Assembly (NCBI GenBank): GCA_013416445.1
Contig: JACCER010000012.1
Span: forward strand, 62,001-126,000
Reading direction: 5' to 3'
Source: Alcaligenaceae bacterium
GTDB lineage: Bacteria > Pseudomonadota > Gammaproteobacteria > Burkholderiales > Burkholderiaceae_B
DNA: 64,000 nt
The translations under genes were made by a program, and so were the position numbers. Positions 47,973 through 57,066 of this stretch are shown one piece after another. How positions within the stretch are numbered: position 1 is the stretch's first letter; each line of letters begins with the position of its first letter. Below the pieces are notes generated by a model. It worked only from the letters and a program-made list of their open reading frames with translations. It searched no databases and was not told the DNA's origin.

Positions 47973-49378
47973 AATATCGTTCAACCCGCGGCGGCATGGC
48001 GCCCTTGAGTTTTTCCGATATCTTGCTGGAAGGGCTGGCTCCCGATGGCGGGCTGGCCTTGCCGGAAAGCCTGCCTGTCCTGACGTCGGCTACGCTGGAA
48101 TCGTGGCGCAGCCTGAGCTATGCTGATTTGGCCACAGAAGTGCTGGGCCTGTTTATCGACGATATCCCACTTGACGATTTATCGCGCCTGACGCATGCCG
48201 CCTATAACTCCGACGTATTTCCGGGGGCGGCTATGGTGCCGCTCAAGCCCCTGAAAAAAGGTGTCAGCTTGCTGGGGCTGTCGGAAGGCCCGACGCTGGC
48301 CTTTAAAGACATGGCCATGCAGTTTCTGGGCCAGGTGTTTGAATATGTGCTGGAAAAACGCCAGGCGACCTTGAATATTCTGGGCGCCACTTCGGGTGAT
48401 ACCGGTTCAGCGGCTGAATACGCCCTGCGCGGCAAAGGTGGGGTGTCGGTGTTCATGCTTTCACCGCATGGCCGCATGAGTGAATTCCAACGAGCCCAGA
48501 TGTATTCCTTGCAAGACGCGAATATTCATAATATTGCGCTCAAGGGCGTGTTCGATGAATGCCAGGATATCGTCAAGGCGCTGGCCGGTGATCTTGAGTT
48601 CAAGTCGGCCTATCACCTGGGTGCGGTCAATTCCATCAACTGGGCGCGTATAGCGGCACAGGTTGTGTACTACATCTGGGGCTGGCTGCGCGCCACCTCG
48701 GCACCAGGTCAGCAGGTATCGTTTGCTGTGCCGTCGGGTAATTTCGGCAACATTCTGGCCGGGCATATCGCCCGCCAGATGGGGCTGCCCGTGCGCCGCC
48801 TGGTGTTGGCCACCAACGAAAACAATGTGCTCGAAGAGTTCTTCCGCACGGGTATCTATCGGCCGCGTTCAGCGGCACAAACCCATGCCACGTCCAGTCC
48901 GTCCATGGATATTTCCCGTGCGTCCAACTTCGAGCGCTTTGTGTTTGACTTGCTTGATCAAGACCCGGCGCGCGTGCGTGAATGCTGGGATCAATTGGCT
49001 AAAACCGGAGAATTCGATTTAAGCCATCTGCTGCCTTTGTTTGAGTCGCGTTATGGTTTTGTGGCCGGGGTAAGCAGCCACCAAGACCGCCTGGCCACGA
49101 TCAAATCGGTTTACACAGAAACTGGCGTGCTGATCGACCCGCATACGGCCGATGGCGTCAAAGTGGCGGCAGCTTATGTGGAAGAAGGCATTCCCATGCT
49201 GGTGCTGGAAACCGCCTTGCCCGCCAAGTTTGGCGAAACCATACAGGAAGCCATAGGCCAACCGGCGCCGGTGCCCGTGCATTTGCAAAGCCTGGCAAGT
49301 TTGCCGCAGCGGGTCGAGGTCATGGACTGCAATGTTGAGCAGGTGCGAGACTACATCGTCAAGCATGCGCCAAGGTAG
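47969..49378 (+). CDS. thrC: Threonine synthase
   Basis: 469 residues, the long (type 2, E. coli-like) class. MKYRSTRGGMAPLSFSDIL at the N terminus, the PLP-lysine GPTLAFKDMAMQFLGQVFEY, LGATSGDTGSAAEYALRGK and FAVPSGNFGNILAGHIARQM are present. It converts O-phosphohomoserine to threonine, completing a small alaC-hom-thrC operon; a homoserine kinase gene is not adjacent. Confidence 0.96.
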   Translation: MKYRSTRGGMAPLSFSDILLEGLAPDGGLALPESLPVLTSATLESWRSLSYADLATEVLGLFIDDIPLDDLSRLTHAAYNSDVFPGAAMVPLKPLKKGVSLLGLSEGPTLAFKDMAMQFLGQVFEYVLEKRQATLNILGATSGDTGSAAEYALRGKGGVSVFMLSPHGRMSEFQRAQMYSLQDANIHNIALKGVFDECQDIVKALAGDLEFKSAYHLGAVNSINWARIAAQVVYYIWGWLRATSAPGQQVSFAVPSGNFGNILAGHIARQMGLPVRRLVLATNENNVLEEFFRTGIYRPRSAAQTHATSSPSMDISRASNFERFVFDLLDQDPARVRECWDQLAKTGEFDLSHLLPLFESRYGFVAGVSSHQDRLATIKSVYTETGVLIDPHTADGVKVAAAYVEEGIPMLVLETALPAKFGETIQEAIGQPAPVPVHLQSLASLPQRVEVMDCNVEQVRDYIVKHAPR

Positions 49379-49384
49379 GTAATA

Positions 49385-49768
49385 TTGCTGACGTTCAGCC
49401 ATTTTGTTTCCATAGGGATGGGTGCAGCAGCTGGTGCGATAGTGCGCTGGCTGCTGGGCTTATGGCTGAATCATCCTCATGTATTGTTGCCTTGGGGGAC
49501 GTTGGCCGCCAATCTGGCGGGCGGTTATCTGGTGGGTTTATTGCTGGGCGTTTTGGCGATATTTCCTGATTCGCCCAGTTGGCTCAGGCTGATGCTGATC
49601 ACCGGTTTTCTAGGCGGCCTGACTACGTTTTCCACCTTCTCTGGCGAAACCGTGGGTTTGCTGGAACGCGGCGCTTATTTGTCGGCCTTAAGTTATGCGG
49701 GGTTAAGCTTGCTGGGCAGCCTGGCATTGACGGCATTGGGTTTGGCAACCGTTAATCTTTTGCGCTAA
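49385..49768 (+). CDS. fluC: Fluoride efflux channel FluC (CrcB)
   Basis: 127 residues, four membrane segments. The conserved GAAAGAIVRWLLGLW, the pore Asn in WGTLAANLAGGYLVGLLLG and the Phe-box track FLGGLTTFSTFSGETVGLLE are present. FluC dimers export fluoride. The start is a TTG seven bases after thrC, the best available given the lack of an in-frame ATG before residue 12. Its last 17 bases overlap the end of hpnE on the other strand. No fluoride riboswitch is seen upstream. Confidence 0.9.
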   Translation: MLTFSHFVSIGMGAAAGAIVRWLLGLWLNHPHVLLPWGTLAANLAGGYLVGLLLGVLAIFPDSPSWLRLMLITGFLGGLTTFSTFSGETVGLLERGAYLSALSYAGLSLLGSLALTALGLATVNLLR

Positions 49769-51113
49769 TCGCGACCTGCGAAGTGTGGCCTGCGATGCCT
49801 AGCGCAGCGGCTTTTCCGCTTCGTACGGCGGCTTCCAGCACGGCGGGGTAGCCGGTATCGGTCCAGTCGCCGGCGACCCATACTCGCGGCCAAGGGCTGC
49901 GGTTGGGTGGGCGTTGCAGGCTGGGGGTAGCGGCGAATGTGGCGCGCTTTTCTATGATCAATTCGTGTTTCACGACTTCGGGCATTGCTCCAAAGCGGCT
50001 GCATTGCGCTTGCACCTGCTTGATGACAGCCGCTATAACGGCGGTTTCTTCATGCTCCATCAGGCCACGCGCATCGCTGATTACGATATTGAGCAAGGGG
50101 CTGGCTGCCTGCGACTGCATAAAGGTGCTGCAATCAAACAGCCATTGGCCAAACTGCAGCTTGGCTGGATTGTCTTTCAGCAGCAGCATCGCATGGGGCA
50201 AGCGCCAGGCTGATTTCAGTTGTAGTGTCAGGGTAGCGATGGGAATGTATTCAAGCGCCGCCAGCATATTCAGATAGCGTGCCCCTGATTCCGATGGGCT
50301 TAGCTGTCGCAGCAGGCGGTGCGTCGCCGGGGCATTGCCCGCTACAACTACAGCGTCGTAAGCTTTGCCGTCTACTTCGACTTGCGACGCGTCGCAAGTC
50401 AATTGCCTTACGGCGTGTCCGCAACGAATTTCAAATTGTCCTGCCGTTTTGGCTGGTGTATAACGCACGACTTGCTCGGGCCAAAGTTGTGACAGGTCAA
50501 CACGTGATATCAGTACGTCGCTCGCCGCTTTGGGCCCGCCCAGGCTGTCTTGCAGGACGCGCGCGAACAACTGGGCACAGGCTTGCTGTATGGGAGTGTT
50601 CAAGGCTGCCAGGCACAAAGGTTGCCAGAACAGTTGTATGGCATGCGCCGATTGCCGCCCTTGCGCCAGCCATTGAACAACAGTCTGGCTGGGCGGGGTT
50701 TTCCATTTTTGGCGCTTAAGGGCCTGGATGATAGTGATCAGGCGCAGCCGCTCACTGATGCTCAAGCCTCGTGCGCCAATAATGGCGCTCAGCAGGTTCA
50801 GGGGAGCGGGCAGGGCACGGGCGTGCAGGGAAAAACTGCCATCGGCTGATTGCAGGTGCAGGCGCTCGCGGTGCAGCAAAGTTTGGCTGTCCAGGCCAAG
50901 TTCCTGCATGAGTGCCAGCGTTTCTGTGTAGGCGCCCAGCAAGATATGCTGGCCGTTGTCTATGCTGGCCCCTAGCGTGGGTGACTGTACCCGGCGCGCG
51001 CGCCCGCCCAGTGTGCGGGAGGCTTCAAAGACGGTTACGGTACAGCCGTTTTGCCTCAGGCGCACGGCTGCGCTCAGGCCGGCCCAACCGCCGCCTATGA
51101 CGGCAACATTCAT
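49752..51113 (-). CDS. hpnE: Hydroxysqualene dehydroxylase HpnE
   Basis: 453-residue flavin-dependent amine-oxidase-fold protein. N-terminal FAD motif MNVAVIGGGWAGLSAAVRLR, then VFEASRTLGGRARR, the family DNGQHILLGAYTETLALMQ and a C-terminal VAGDWTDTGYPAVLEAAVRS. HpnE reduces hydroxysqualene to squalene. The ATG at 51113 sits in the ATGA overlap with hpnD; a longer frame reads into hpnD and was rejected. Part of the hpnC-hpnD-hpnE operon. Confidence 0.92.
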   Translation of the reverse strand: MNVAVIGGGWAGLSAAVRLRQNGCTVTVFEASRTLGGRARRVQSPTLGASIDNGQHILLGAYTETLALMQELGLDSQTLLHRERLHLQSADGSFSLHARALPAPLNLLSAIIGARGLSISERLRLITIIQALKRQKWKTPPSQTVVQWLAQGRQSAHAIQLFWQPLCLAALNTPIQQACAQLFARVLQDSLGGPKAASDVLISRVDLSQLWPEQVVRYTPAKTAGQFEIRCGHAVRQLTCDASQVEVDGKAYDAVVVAGNAPATHRLLRQLSPSESGARYLNMLAALEYIPIATLTLQLKSAWRLPHAMLLLKDNPAKLQFGQWLFDCSTFMQSQAASPLLNIVISDARGLMEHEETAVIAAVIKQVQAQCSRFGAMPEVVKHELIIEKRATFAATPSLQRPPNRSPWPRVWVAGDWTDTGYPAVLEAAVRSGKAAALGIAGHTSQVAISAKD

Positions 51114-51973
51114 TGGCTCAGGCGCTTGACCAGCCCACGTCCGCCGCCAACCCAGATTTTCCAGGCCAGCCAGAATTTGCGTATGGGCGTCAGGGAAATA
51201 CGCTGGTCCAGCACTTGCCAGTTGTCGCGTTCGATTTCGTCTAGCAGTGCGTAGTAGATGGCCGCCATCATCAGACCAGGCCTTTGGGCACGGCGGTCGG
51301 CTTCGGGCAGGGCCTGCATGGCCTCGCGATAGCACTGCCTGGCCCTTGCTGTCTGAAAACGCATCAGTTCTACAAAGCGGTCGGAATACTGCCTGTCGAT
51401 GATTTCCGAGGCCTTGACGTTGAACTTCTGCATGTCGTCGACAGGCAGATAAATGCGCCCACGCCGGGCGTCGTCGCCGACGTCCCGGATGATGTTGGTC
51501 AGTTGAAAGGCCAGGCCCAGTTTTTCGGCATAGACCAGGGTTTCGGGCTGGGTATAGCCAAAAATGCTGGCTGACAGCTCGCCCACCACGCCAGCGGCAT
51601 GCCAGCAGTATTTGCGCAAGCCCGGCCAATCCAGGTAGCGGGTTTGGTCCAGATCCATTTCCATACCTTCAACCACAGCGTGCAACCGCGCAGCAGTTAG
51701 CTGGTAAGTGTGGATATGGGGCGCGAGCGCCTGCATGACGGGGTGTTCGGCGTGGCCTTCATAAAGGCGCTCTATTTGGGTGCGCCACCAAGCCAGTTTC
51801 ATGCGTGCAACCGAGGGCTCGTTGCTGTTGTCGACCACGTCGTCGACTTCGCGACAGAAAGCGTACAAGGCAATGATTGCCTTGCGTTTTTCTGGTGGTA
51901 AAAACAAAAAGGAATAATAAAAGCTGGAACCGCTTTGCGCGGCTTTATTCTGGCAGTATTCGTCGGGACTCAT
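51110..51973 (-). CDS. hpnD: Presqualene diphosphate synthase HpnD
   Basis: 287 residues of the trans-prenyl (squalene/phytoene synthase) family. The first Asp-rich motif is YAFCREVDDVVDN (about 36-48), the second QLTNIIRDVGDDARRGRIYL (about 155-175). It condenses two FPP into presqualene diphosphate, the first HpnCDE step. Start MSPDEYCQNKAAQSGSSFYY matches the family. Confidence 0.93.
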   Translation of the reverse strand: MSPDEYCQNKAAQSGSSFYYSFLFLPPEKRKAIIALYAFCREVDDVVDNSNEPSVARMKLAWWRTQIERLYEGHAEHPVMQALAPHIHTYQLTAARLHAVVEGMEMDLDQTRYLDWPGLRKYCWHAAGVVGELSASIFGYTQPETLVYAEKLGLAFQLTNIIRDVGDDARRGRIYLPVDDMQKFNVKASEIIDRQYSDRFVELMRFQTARARQCYREAMQALPEADRRAQRPGLMMAAIYYALLDEIERDNWQVLDQRISLTPIRKFWLAWKIWVGGGRGLVKRLSQ

Positions 51974-52034
51974 ACGTTATTGTAATGGGGCTAGTATAGG
52001 GCGTAGCTGGTGATTCGGCTTTGCGCGACTAGCA

Positions 52035-52865
52035 TTAATTGGCTAGCGCGCGCCAAAACAGCAGGATCCAATCGCGTTTTTGCAGCGTTGGGCGATGAAA
52101 GAATATGTCGTAGTGTAATTGGTCGAGCCGCTCAAGGATACGTAAACCCCCAAGAATCACCAGCTTTAGTTCGAAGCCGATGCGCCCAGGCAGCCTTTGC
52201 GCCAAGGGCAGGCCGCCTACAAGCAGTTCGCGCGCCTGCTGAACTTGTGCGCGCAGCAGGGTTTGCCAGGCGGGGTCGGTGTGCCGTTGATCAGCGATAT
52301 GGTTTTCAGTGACACCATGCTGCCGCAGTGTGTTTTGCGGCAGATAGACGCGGCCTTTCTCCCAGTCTATGGCGATATCTTGCCAGAAATTGGTTAGTTG
52401 CAGGCCGGTACAGATGGCATCGGCATCGGTCAGGTTTTGTGGTGTTGCCGCGCCATATAAATGCAGCATCAGTCGGCCCACCGGATTCGCCGAACGTCGG
52501 CAATAGTCGAAGAGTCCGGCGTCGTCGTTGTAGCGGGTGGTGACTACGTCTTGTTCGAAAGCCGAAATCAGGTCGAAAAACGGCGCCATGGGCAAGCTGT
52601 GCTGCGCGATGGTCGCTGCCAATGGTTCGAATATGGGAGTTTTGGGGTCGCCATCGGGCAGAGCCAGGGCGCCTGCCGCGATTTGTTCCAGAGCGATGCG
52701 ATAGCCGGCCAATTGCGCCAGGCGTTCATCGGGCGCAGCACAGCCTTCGTCGGCGATATCGTCGGCGCTGCGCGCGTAGCGGTATATGTTCCTGACGGGA
52801 ATGTGCAGGTGTCGCGGTAATAGCAACGACGCAACAGGGAAGTTTTCGTAATGATCAACGGCCAT
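52035..52865 (-). CDS. hpnC: Hydroxysqualene synthase HpnC
   Basis: 276 residues, squalene/phytoene synthase fold, from MAVDHYENFPVASLLLPRHL. NIYRYARSADDIADEG (first Asp-rich motif) and LQLTNFWQDIAIDWEKGRVY (second) are present. It converts presqualene diphosphate to hydroxysqualene. Upstream frame extensions run into repeat element C and were rejected. The 61-base gap to hpnD suggests one operon hpnCDE. No squalene-hopene cyclase or other hopanoid genes are in the window. Confidence 0.92.
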   Translation of the reverse strand: MAVDHYENFPVASLLLPRHLHIPVRNIYRYARSADDIADEGCAAPDERLAQLAGYRIALEQIAAGALALPDGDPKTPIFEPLAATIAQHSLPMAPFFDLISAFEQDVVTTRYNDDAGLFDYCRRSANPVGRLMLHLYGAATPQNLTDADAICTGLQLTNFWQDIAIDWEKGRVYLPQNTLRQHGVTENHIADQRHTDPAWQTLLRAQVQQARELLVGGLPLAQRLPGRIGFELKLVILGGLRILERLDQLHYDIFFHRPTLQKRDWILLFWRALAN

Positions 52866-52959
52866 AGGTGGTGAGTATAAGACAACGGCTAGGTCGCTTT
52901 GCAATGTAGATGTGTTGCATATGGCTTTTCGTTTCTGAGAGCAGACTGTGTGGTGTGCT

Positions 52960-53492
52960 GTTTTTTTCGTTCTTGAGAAAGTCGGGTGTGTCGAGGGCTG
53001 TTTCGGCTTCACGCGCTGCGCCCCTGACGGGGTTCCCGTTACGGTCAGCGCCATCGAGGCGTCCGCGGAACTCGCCCGGTCGGACCAGTGGTCCGACAAG
53101 CGTCGGGCTCGAACAGCCGCGGCCTTGCCTCCTCGATGGCGCTGACCGTAACGGCTTGCGCAAGGCGCCTGCACAGCCCCCGACACACCCGACTTTTTGC
53201 ATCAGCGACATTTGGAGCAGTATTACATCACCAACCAGCCGCGCAAATAAAGCCAGCTACTCAGACCACTAGGCCGTCAGGCAGGCCAATTTTCTGTTAC
53301 GCAGTTGTCCGGGGTGGGTGAAGCTCAGTGCGGCGGTAGGCGTGCGCCGCGTGCTGACGAAGGGAAGCCGGGGGGTGTCGTCGGCCGCTGTTTGCGCAGC
53401 GAGTTCGGCCGACGCCCGGCTGTACGAGGCAGGCGCGGAAACAAGCACGCCGTGCCGCACTGAGCTTCACCCACCCCAGACAACGTCATAAA
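52960..53492 (+). repeat. Double-palindrome dispersed element, copy C
   Basis: Same two-module layout as A and B. Module 1 inner arms read GTTACGGTCAGCGCC with GGCGCTGACCGTAAC, fully paired but with G-C where copy B has T-A. Module 2 arms are 53304-53333 with 53455-53484 (one mismatch). It lies in the 760-base gap 52866-53625 between the divergent hpnC and alr genes, so their promoters must lie outside or within it. The remaining sequence on the alr side (53493-53617) holds only AT-richer promoter-like DNA with no confident motif. Confidence 0.9.
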
Positions 53493-53625
53493 AAACCAAA
53501 CGACATCATCAGAAATCGACAACGTAGCTAACGCACCTATGACGCAAGCGCCATTGACTTTAAGCTTCATCATGCCATAGCAACGCCAAGTGGTTTAGAC
53601 TTCGCTATCTATCGGAGGAATAGCC

Positions 53626-54753
53626 ATGCCGCGTCCTATTTCGGCAACATTGTCGTTGTCGTCCTTAAGCCATAACTTACGCACCGTTGCCCAGCAACTG
53701 GAGCACACCGGCGCGCAAGTGGGGCGGCCCCGGCCGCATATTTGGGGCGTCATCAAGGCCAATGCCTATGGACATGGGGTAGAGCTTGCCCTGCAAGGCT
53801 TCAGCCAGGCAGATGGCCTGGCCATGCTCGACCTGAACGAGGCGGTACGTTGCCGCGAAGCGGGCTGGAAAAAACCTATCTTGCTGCTCGAAGGCTTTTT
53901 CGAGCCCGCCGATATCGCCGTGCTCGACACCTATCGTCTCAGCACCACCTTGCATTGCCAAGAACAGTTGACCATGCTGTCGTCGGCCAGTGTCGCCCAG
54001 CCCATAGATGCCTTCGTCAAGCTTAATTCCGGCATGAACCGCCTTGGTTTTCAGCAAGCCGACTACCGCACGGCCTATCAGCAGGCTCAGGTGCTCCAAC
54101 AACGGGGCATCTTGAACGGTCTGGGCAAAATGACTCACTTCGCCCGCGCCGACGACGACCCGGGCACTACCCAGCAGCAATTGCACATGTTCAATCAAGT
54201 CACGCAAGGCTTGCCCGGCAAGGTCAGCGTGTGCAATTCGGCTGCCACTCTTACGTCAGGTTTATGGGCCACCATCCCCGATCAGCAAGAACAATGGGTC
54301 AGGCCCGGCATCTGCCTGTACGGCGCATCACCCTTTGCCAGCCAGTCGGCCGCTTCCATGGGCTTGCAGCCCGCCATGACCTTATCTGCTGAACTCATCA
54401 GCGTGCGTAGCATCGCCGCCGGTGAAGGGGTGGGCTATGGGCATGCCTTTGTTTCTACAAAGCCCATGCGCATAGGGGTGGTGGCTTGCGGCTATGCCGA
54501 TGGCTATCCACGCCACGCAGATACTGGCACGCCTGTTACCGTTGGTGGCGTGCGTACTCGTTTGGTGGGCCGCGTGTCCATGGATATGCTTGCGGTCGAC
54601 CTGACTGACATCCCTCAGGCCCGTGTCGGTACGCCCGTGGTGCTTTGGGGTGCGGGCGGGCCTTCAGTCGACGAAGTCGCCCAGGCGGCAGGCACTATAG
54701 GCTATGAACTGTTATGTGCTGTAGCCCCGCGTGTACCTAGAATTATCACTTGA
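53626..54753 (+). CDS. alr: Alanine racemase
   Basis: PLP enzyme making D-alanine for peptidoglycan; 375 residues. The PLP lysine is in WGVIKANAYGHGVELAL (about 42), the second catalytic Tyr region in EGVGYGHAFVSTKPMRIGVV and RVSMDMLAVDLTD. GGAGG precedes the ATG by eight bases. Together with element C it forms the divergent region against hpnC. Confidence 0.95.
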   Translation: MPRPISATLSLSSLSHNLRTVAQQLEHTGAQVGRPRPHIWGVIKANAYGHGVELALQGFSQADGLAMLDLNEAVRCREAGWKKPILLLEGFFEPADIAVLDTYRLSTTLHCQEQLTMLSSASVAQPIDAFVKLNSGMNRLGFQQADYRTAYQQAQVLQQRGILNGLGKMTHFARADDDPGTTQQQLHMFNQVTQGLPGKVSVCNSAATLTSGLWATIPDQQEQWVRPGICLYGASPFASQSAASMGLQPAMTLSAELISVRSIAAGEGVGYGHAFVSTKPMRIGVVACGYADGYPRHADTGTPVTVGGVRTRLVGRVSMDMLAVDLTDIPQARVGTPVVLWGAGGPSVDEVAQAAGTIGYELLCAVAPRVPRIIT

Positions 54754-54766
54754 ACTGGGCACGCAA

Positions 54767-54786
54767 GATTAAATTGGAGTTTAATC
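54767..54786. other. Small inverted repeat between alr and the SDR gene
   Basis: GATTAAA and TTTAATC flank TTGGAG, a 20-base perfect 7+6+7 inverted repeat 72 bases before the SDR start. It could be an operator or a weak hairpin; no binding protein is suggested. Confidence 0.35.
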
Positions 54787-54858
54787 ACGGGGCTGCTAGT
54801 GGCGAAGCGTTCCAGCTCTCTGGTCGGGGTGCTTCACTAACCCTCAAAAGGAAATTGC

Positions 54859-55575
54859 GTGAAGAACAAATGTGTACTGGTGACGGGTGCTACAAAAGGT
54901 ATAGGCTGGGCGATCAGCCGGCGCCTGGCCGACTTGGGTTGTCATGTGGTGGGGCTGGCGCGTCACACCCAGGATATCGATTTTCCGGGCTATCTTTACT
55001 CCTGCGATTTGCATAATGCAGGTGAAACCGAAGATATGCTGCGGGTCATACGCGAAAAGTATCCCGTTGATGCCGTAGTCAATAATGTGGGCCTGGTCAT
55101 GCCTGAACCTTTAGGCGAAATCGACCTCGCTTCGCTGTATCAGGTGCTCGACCTGAACGTACGTGTCGCCGTGCAAGTTACGCAAACTTTTGTGCCCTCC
55201 ATGAAGGCGCGCAAAGAAGGGCGTATCGTCAATATATGCAGCCGCGTCACGCATGGCGCGCTGAATCGCACCAGCTACTCGGCAGCCAAAAGCGCGCTTA
55301 TTGGCTGTACCAAAACCTGGGCGCTGGAACTCGCGCCTTATGGTGTCACAGTCAATGCCGTGTCGCCCGGGCCGGTCGATACCGAATTGTTTCGCGTCAA
55401 TCATCCTGAAGGCGGCGATGCCGAAAAGAAAGCCTTGTCCTCCATACCCATGGGCCGTTTCGGCCAGCCAGCCGATGTCGCCGCAGCGGTTACCTTTTTG
55501 CTCAGCGACGAGGCCGGCTTCATTACCGGGCAGGTGCTGGGGGTGGATGGCGGTGGCAGTCTTGCTGGTCGGTAA
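54859..55575 (+). CDS. Short-chain dehydrogenase/reductase (FabG-like)
   Basis: 238 residues with the classical SDR pattern: cofactor motif VTGATKGIGWAISRRLADLG, DAVVNNVGLVMPEPLGEIDL (NNxG), catalytic Ser/Tyr/Lys in ICSRVTHGALNRTSYSAAKS and NAVSPGPVDTELFRV. Starts with GTG, preceded by AAGGA seven bases before. The substrate is not predictable; sequence resembles 3-oxoacyl-ACP reductase-like enzymes, but no fatty acid genes are adjacent. Confidence 0.88.
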   Translation: MKNKCVLVTGATKGIGWAISRRLADLGCHVVGLARHTQDIDFPGYLYSCDLHNAGETEDMLRVIREKYPVDAVVNNVGLVMPEPLGEIDLASLYQVLDLNVRVAVQVTQTFVPSMKARKEGRIVNICSRVTHGALNRTSYSAAKSALIGCTKTWALELAPYGVTVNAVSPGPVDTELFRVNHPEGGDAEKKALSSIPMGRFGQPADVAAAVTFLLSDEAGFITGQVLGVDGGGSLAGR

Positions 55576-55603
55576 AAAAAACGTGGCCGGTTAAACTTGC
55601 CGC

Positions 55604-56956
55604 ATGGCCAAATCAAAAACTATATTTGTCTGCAGTGAATGCGGCGGCAGTTGCCCCAAATGGGAGGGCAAATGCCCCCATTGCAACGCCTGGAATACAT
55701 TGCAGGAAACGCGCGACCCGGGTGTGGCGCCACATCGCTTTGCCCCGTTGGCCGGGGCCAGTCCCATACGCAGCCTGGCAGAAATCGAGGCGCGCGAACT
55801 GCCGCGCCAGCCTACGGGCATAGCCGAATTCGACCGAGTGCTGGGAGGTGGCCTGGTTACGGGGGCGGTGGTGCTTATCGGTGGTGATCCCGGCATAGGC
55901 AAGTCGACCCTGGTGCTGCAGGCTTTGGTATCGCTGTCGCATGTCGTAAAAGTGCTTTATGTGACAGGTGAAGAATCGGCCGAGCAGGTTGCCCTGCGGG
56001 CCCGGCGCCTGGAACTTGCCACGGGCGACGTCGACCTGCTGGCCGAGATCCGCCTTGAAGCCATACTGGCGGCGCTGTCCGAACAACGCCCCAGCGTAGC
56101 TGTCATCGACTCCATACAAACGCTGTACTCCAGCGAACTCAGCGCGGCGCCCGGTTCCGTGTCGCAAGTGCGCGAATGCGCGGCCCAGCTTACGCGCATG
56201 GCCAAGCAAACCGGCATTACCATTGTGCTTATCGGGCATGTCACCAAAGATGGGACGCTGGCAGGGCCGCGTGTTCTGGAACATATTGTCGATACGGTGT
56301 TGTATTTCGAAGGTGATACGCATTCGTCTTTTCGACTGGTTCGGGCGTTCAAGAATCGCTTTGGCGCCGTCAATGAACTAGGCGTTTTTGCCATGACCGA
56401 CCGCGGTTTGCGAGGTGTTTCCAACCCATCGGCCCTGTTTTTGTCACAGCATGAACAAGATGTGGCGGGGTCTTGTGTCATGGCGACGCAAGAGGGTACG
56501 CGGCCTTTGCTGGTCGAAATCCAGGCGCTGGTCGATACGGCCCATGTACCCAATCCGCGCAGGCTGTCGGTGGGGCTCGAAGGCACGCGGCTGGCCATGC
56601 TGCTGGCGGTCTTGCACCGGCATGCCGGGGTGGTTACGTTTGACCAAGATGTCTTTGTCAATGCAGTGGGTGGCGTGAAAATTACCGAGCCCGCCGCTGA
56701 CTTGGCCGTTTTGTTGGCTATCATGTCGTCGTTGCGCGATAGGCCCTTGCCTAAAGGCTTGGTGGTTTTTGGCGAGGTTGGCTTGGCGGGTGAAATCCGG
56801 CCGGCTCCGCGCGGGCAAGAACGTCTTAAAGAAGCAGCCAAACTGGGTTTCAGCGTTGCCCTTATTCCCAAGGCAAATGCGCCCAGGCAGGCAATAGAAG
56901 GGCTGGAAATATGGGCAGTCGACCGTGTCGACGCGGCCATAGATCGTTTACGCTAG
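55604..56956 (+). CDS. radA: DNA repair protein RadA
   Basis: 450 residues. N-terminal C4 zinc finger CSECGGSCPKWEGKCPHC (about 10-27), RecA-like ATPase with Walker A LIGGDPGIGKSTLVLQAL and the RadA-specific RAFKNRFGAVNELGVF (KNRFG), and a C-terminal Lon-like domain (about 290-450) containing VNAVGGVKITEPAADLAVLL and GLAGEIRPAPRGQERLKEAA. Complete and typical. It helps branch migration in recombination. Confidence 0.96.
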   Translation: MAKSKTIFVCSECGGSCPKWEGKCPHCNAWNTLQETRDPGVAPHRFAPLAGASPIRSLAEIEARELPRQPTGIAEFDRVLGGGLVTGAVVLIGGDPGIGKSTLVLQALVSLSHVVKVLYVTGEESAEQVALRARRLELATGDVDLLAEIRLEAILAALSEQRPSVAVIDSIQTLYSSELSAAPGSVSQVRECAAQLTRMAKQTGITIVLIGHVTKDGTLAGPRVLEHIVDTVLYFEGDTHSSFRLVRAFKNRFGAVNELGVFAMTDRGLRGVSNPSALFLSQHEQDVAGSCVMATQEGTRPLLVEIQALVDTAHVPNPRRLSVGLEGTRLAMLLAVLHRHAGVVTFDQDVFVNAVGGVKITEPAADLAVLLAIMSSLRDRPLPKGLVVFGEVGLAGEIRPAPRGQERLKEAAKLGFSVALIPKANAPRQAIEGLEIWAVDRVDAAIDRLR

Positions 56957-56972
56957 GTGGAATGGCGTGTTT

Positions 56973-57010
56973 GTAGGTCGGGCCGAGCACGCCAGTGCCG
57001 TCGTCCGACA
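56973..57010 (+). repeat. Short dispersed palindrome, copy 4 (diverged)
   Basis: GTAGGTCGGGCCGAGCACG-n-GTCGTCCGACA keeps the outer arms GTCGG/CCGAC of the family but has a changed interior. It follows radA. Confidence 0.6.
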
Positions 57011-57066
57011 AAATGACCGTATCACAACACGCTAGGCATATGCGCCGGATTATTCAGGGGTAAGTT

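Noticed and set aside
49370-49400. Fluoride riboswitch before fluC
   Set aside because: fluC starts seven bases after thrC, leaving no space, and no conserved riboswitch core is seen upstream.
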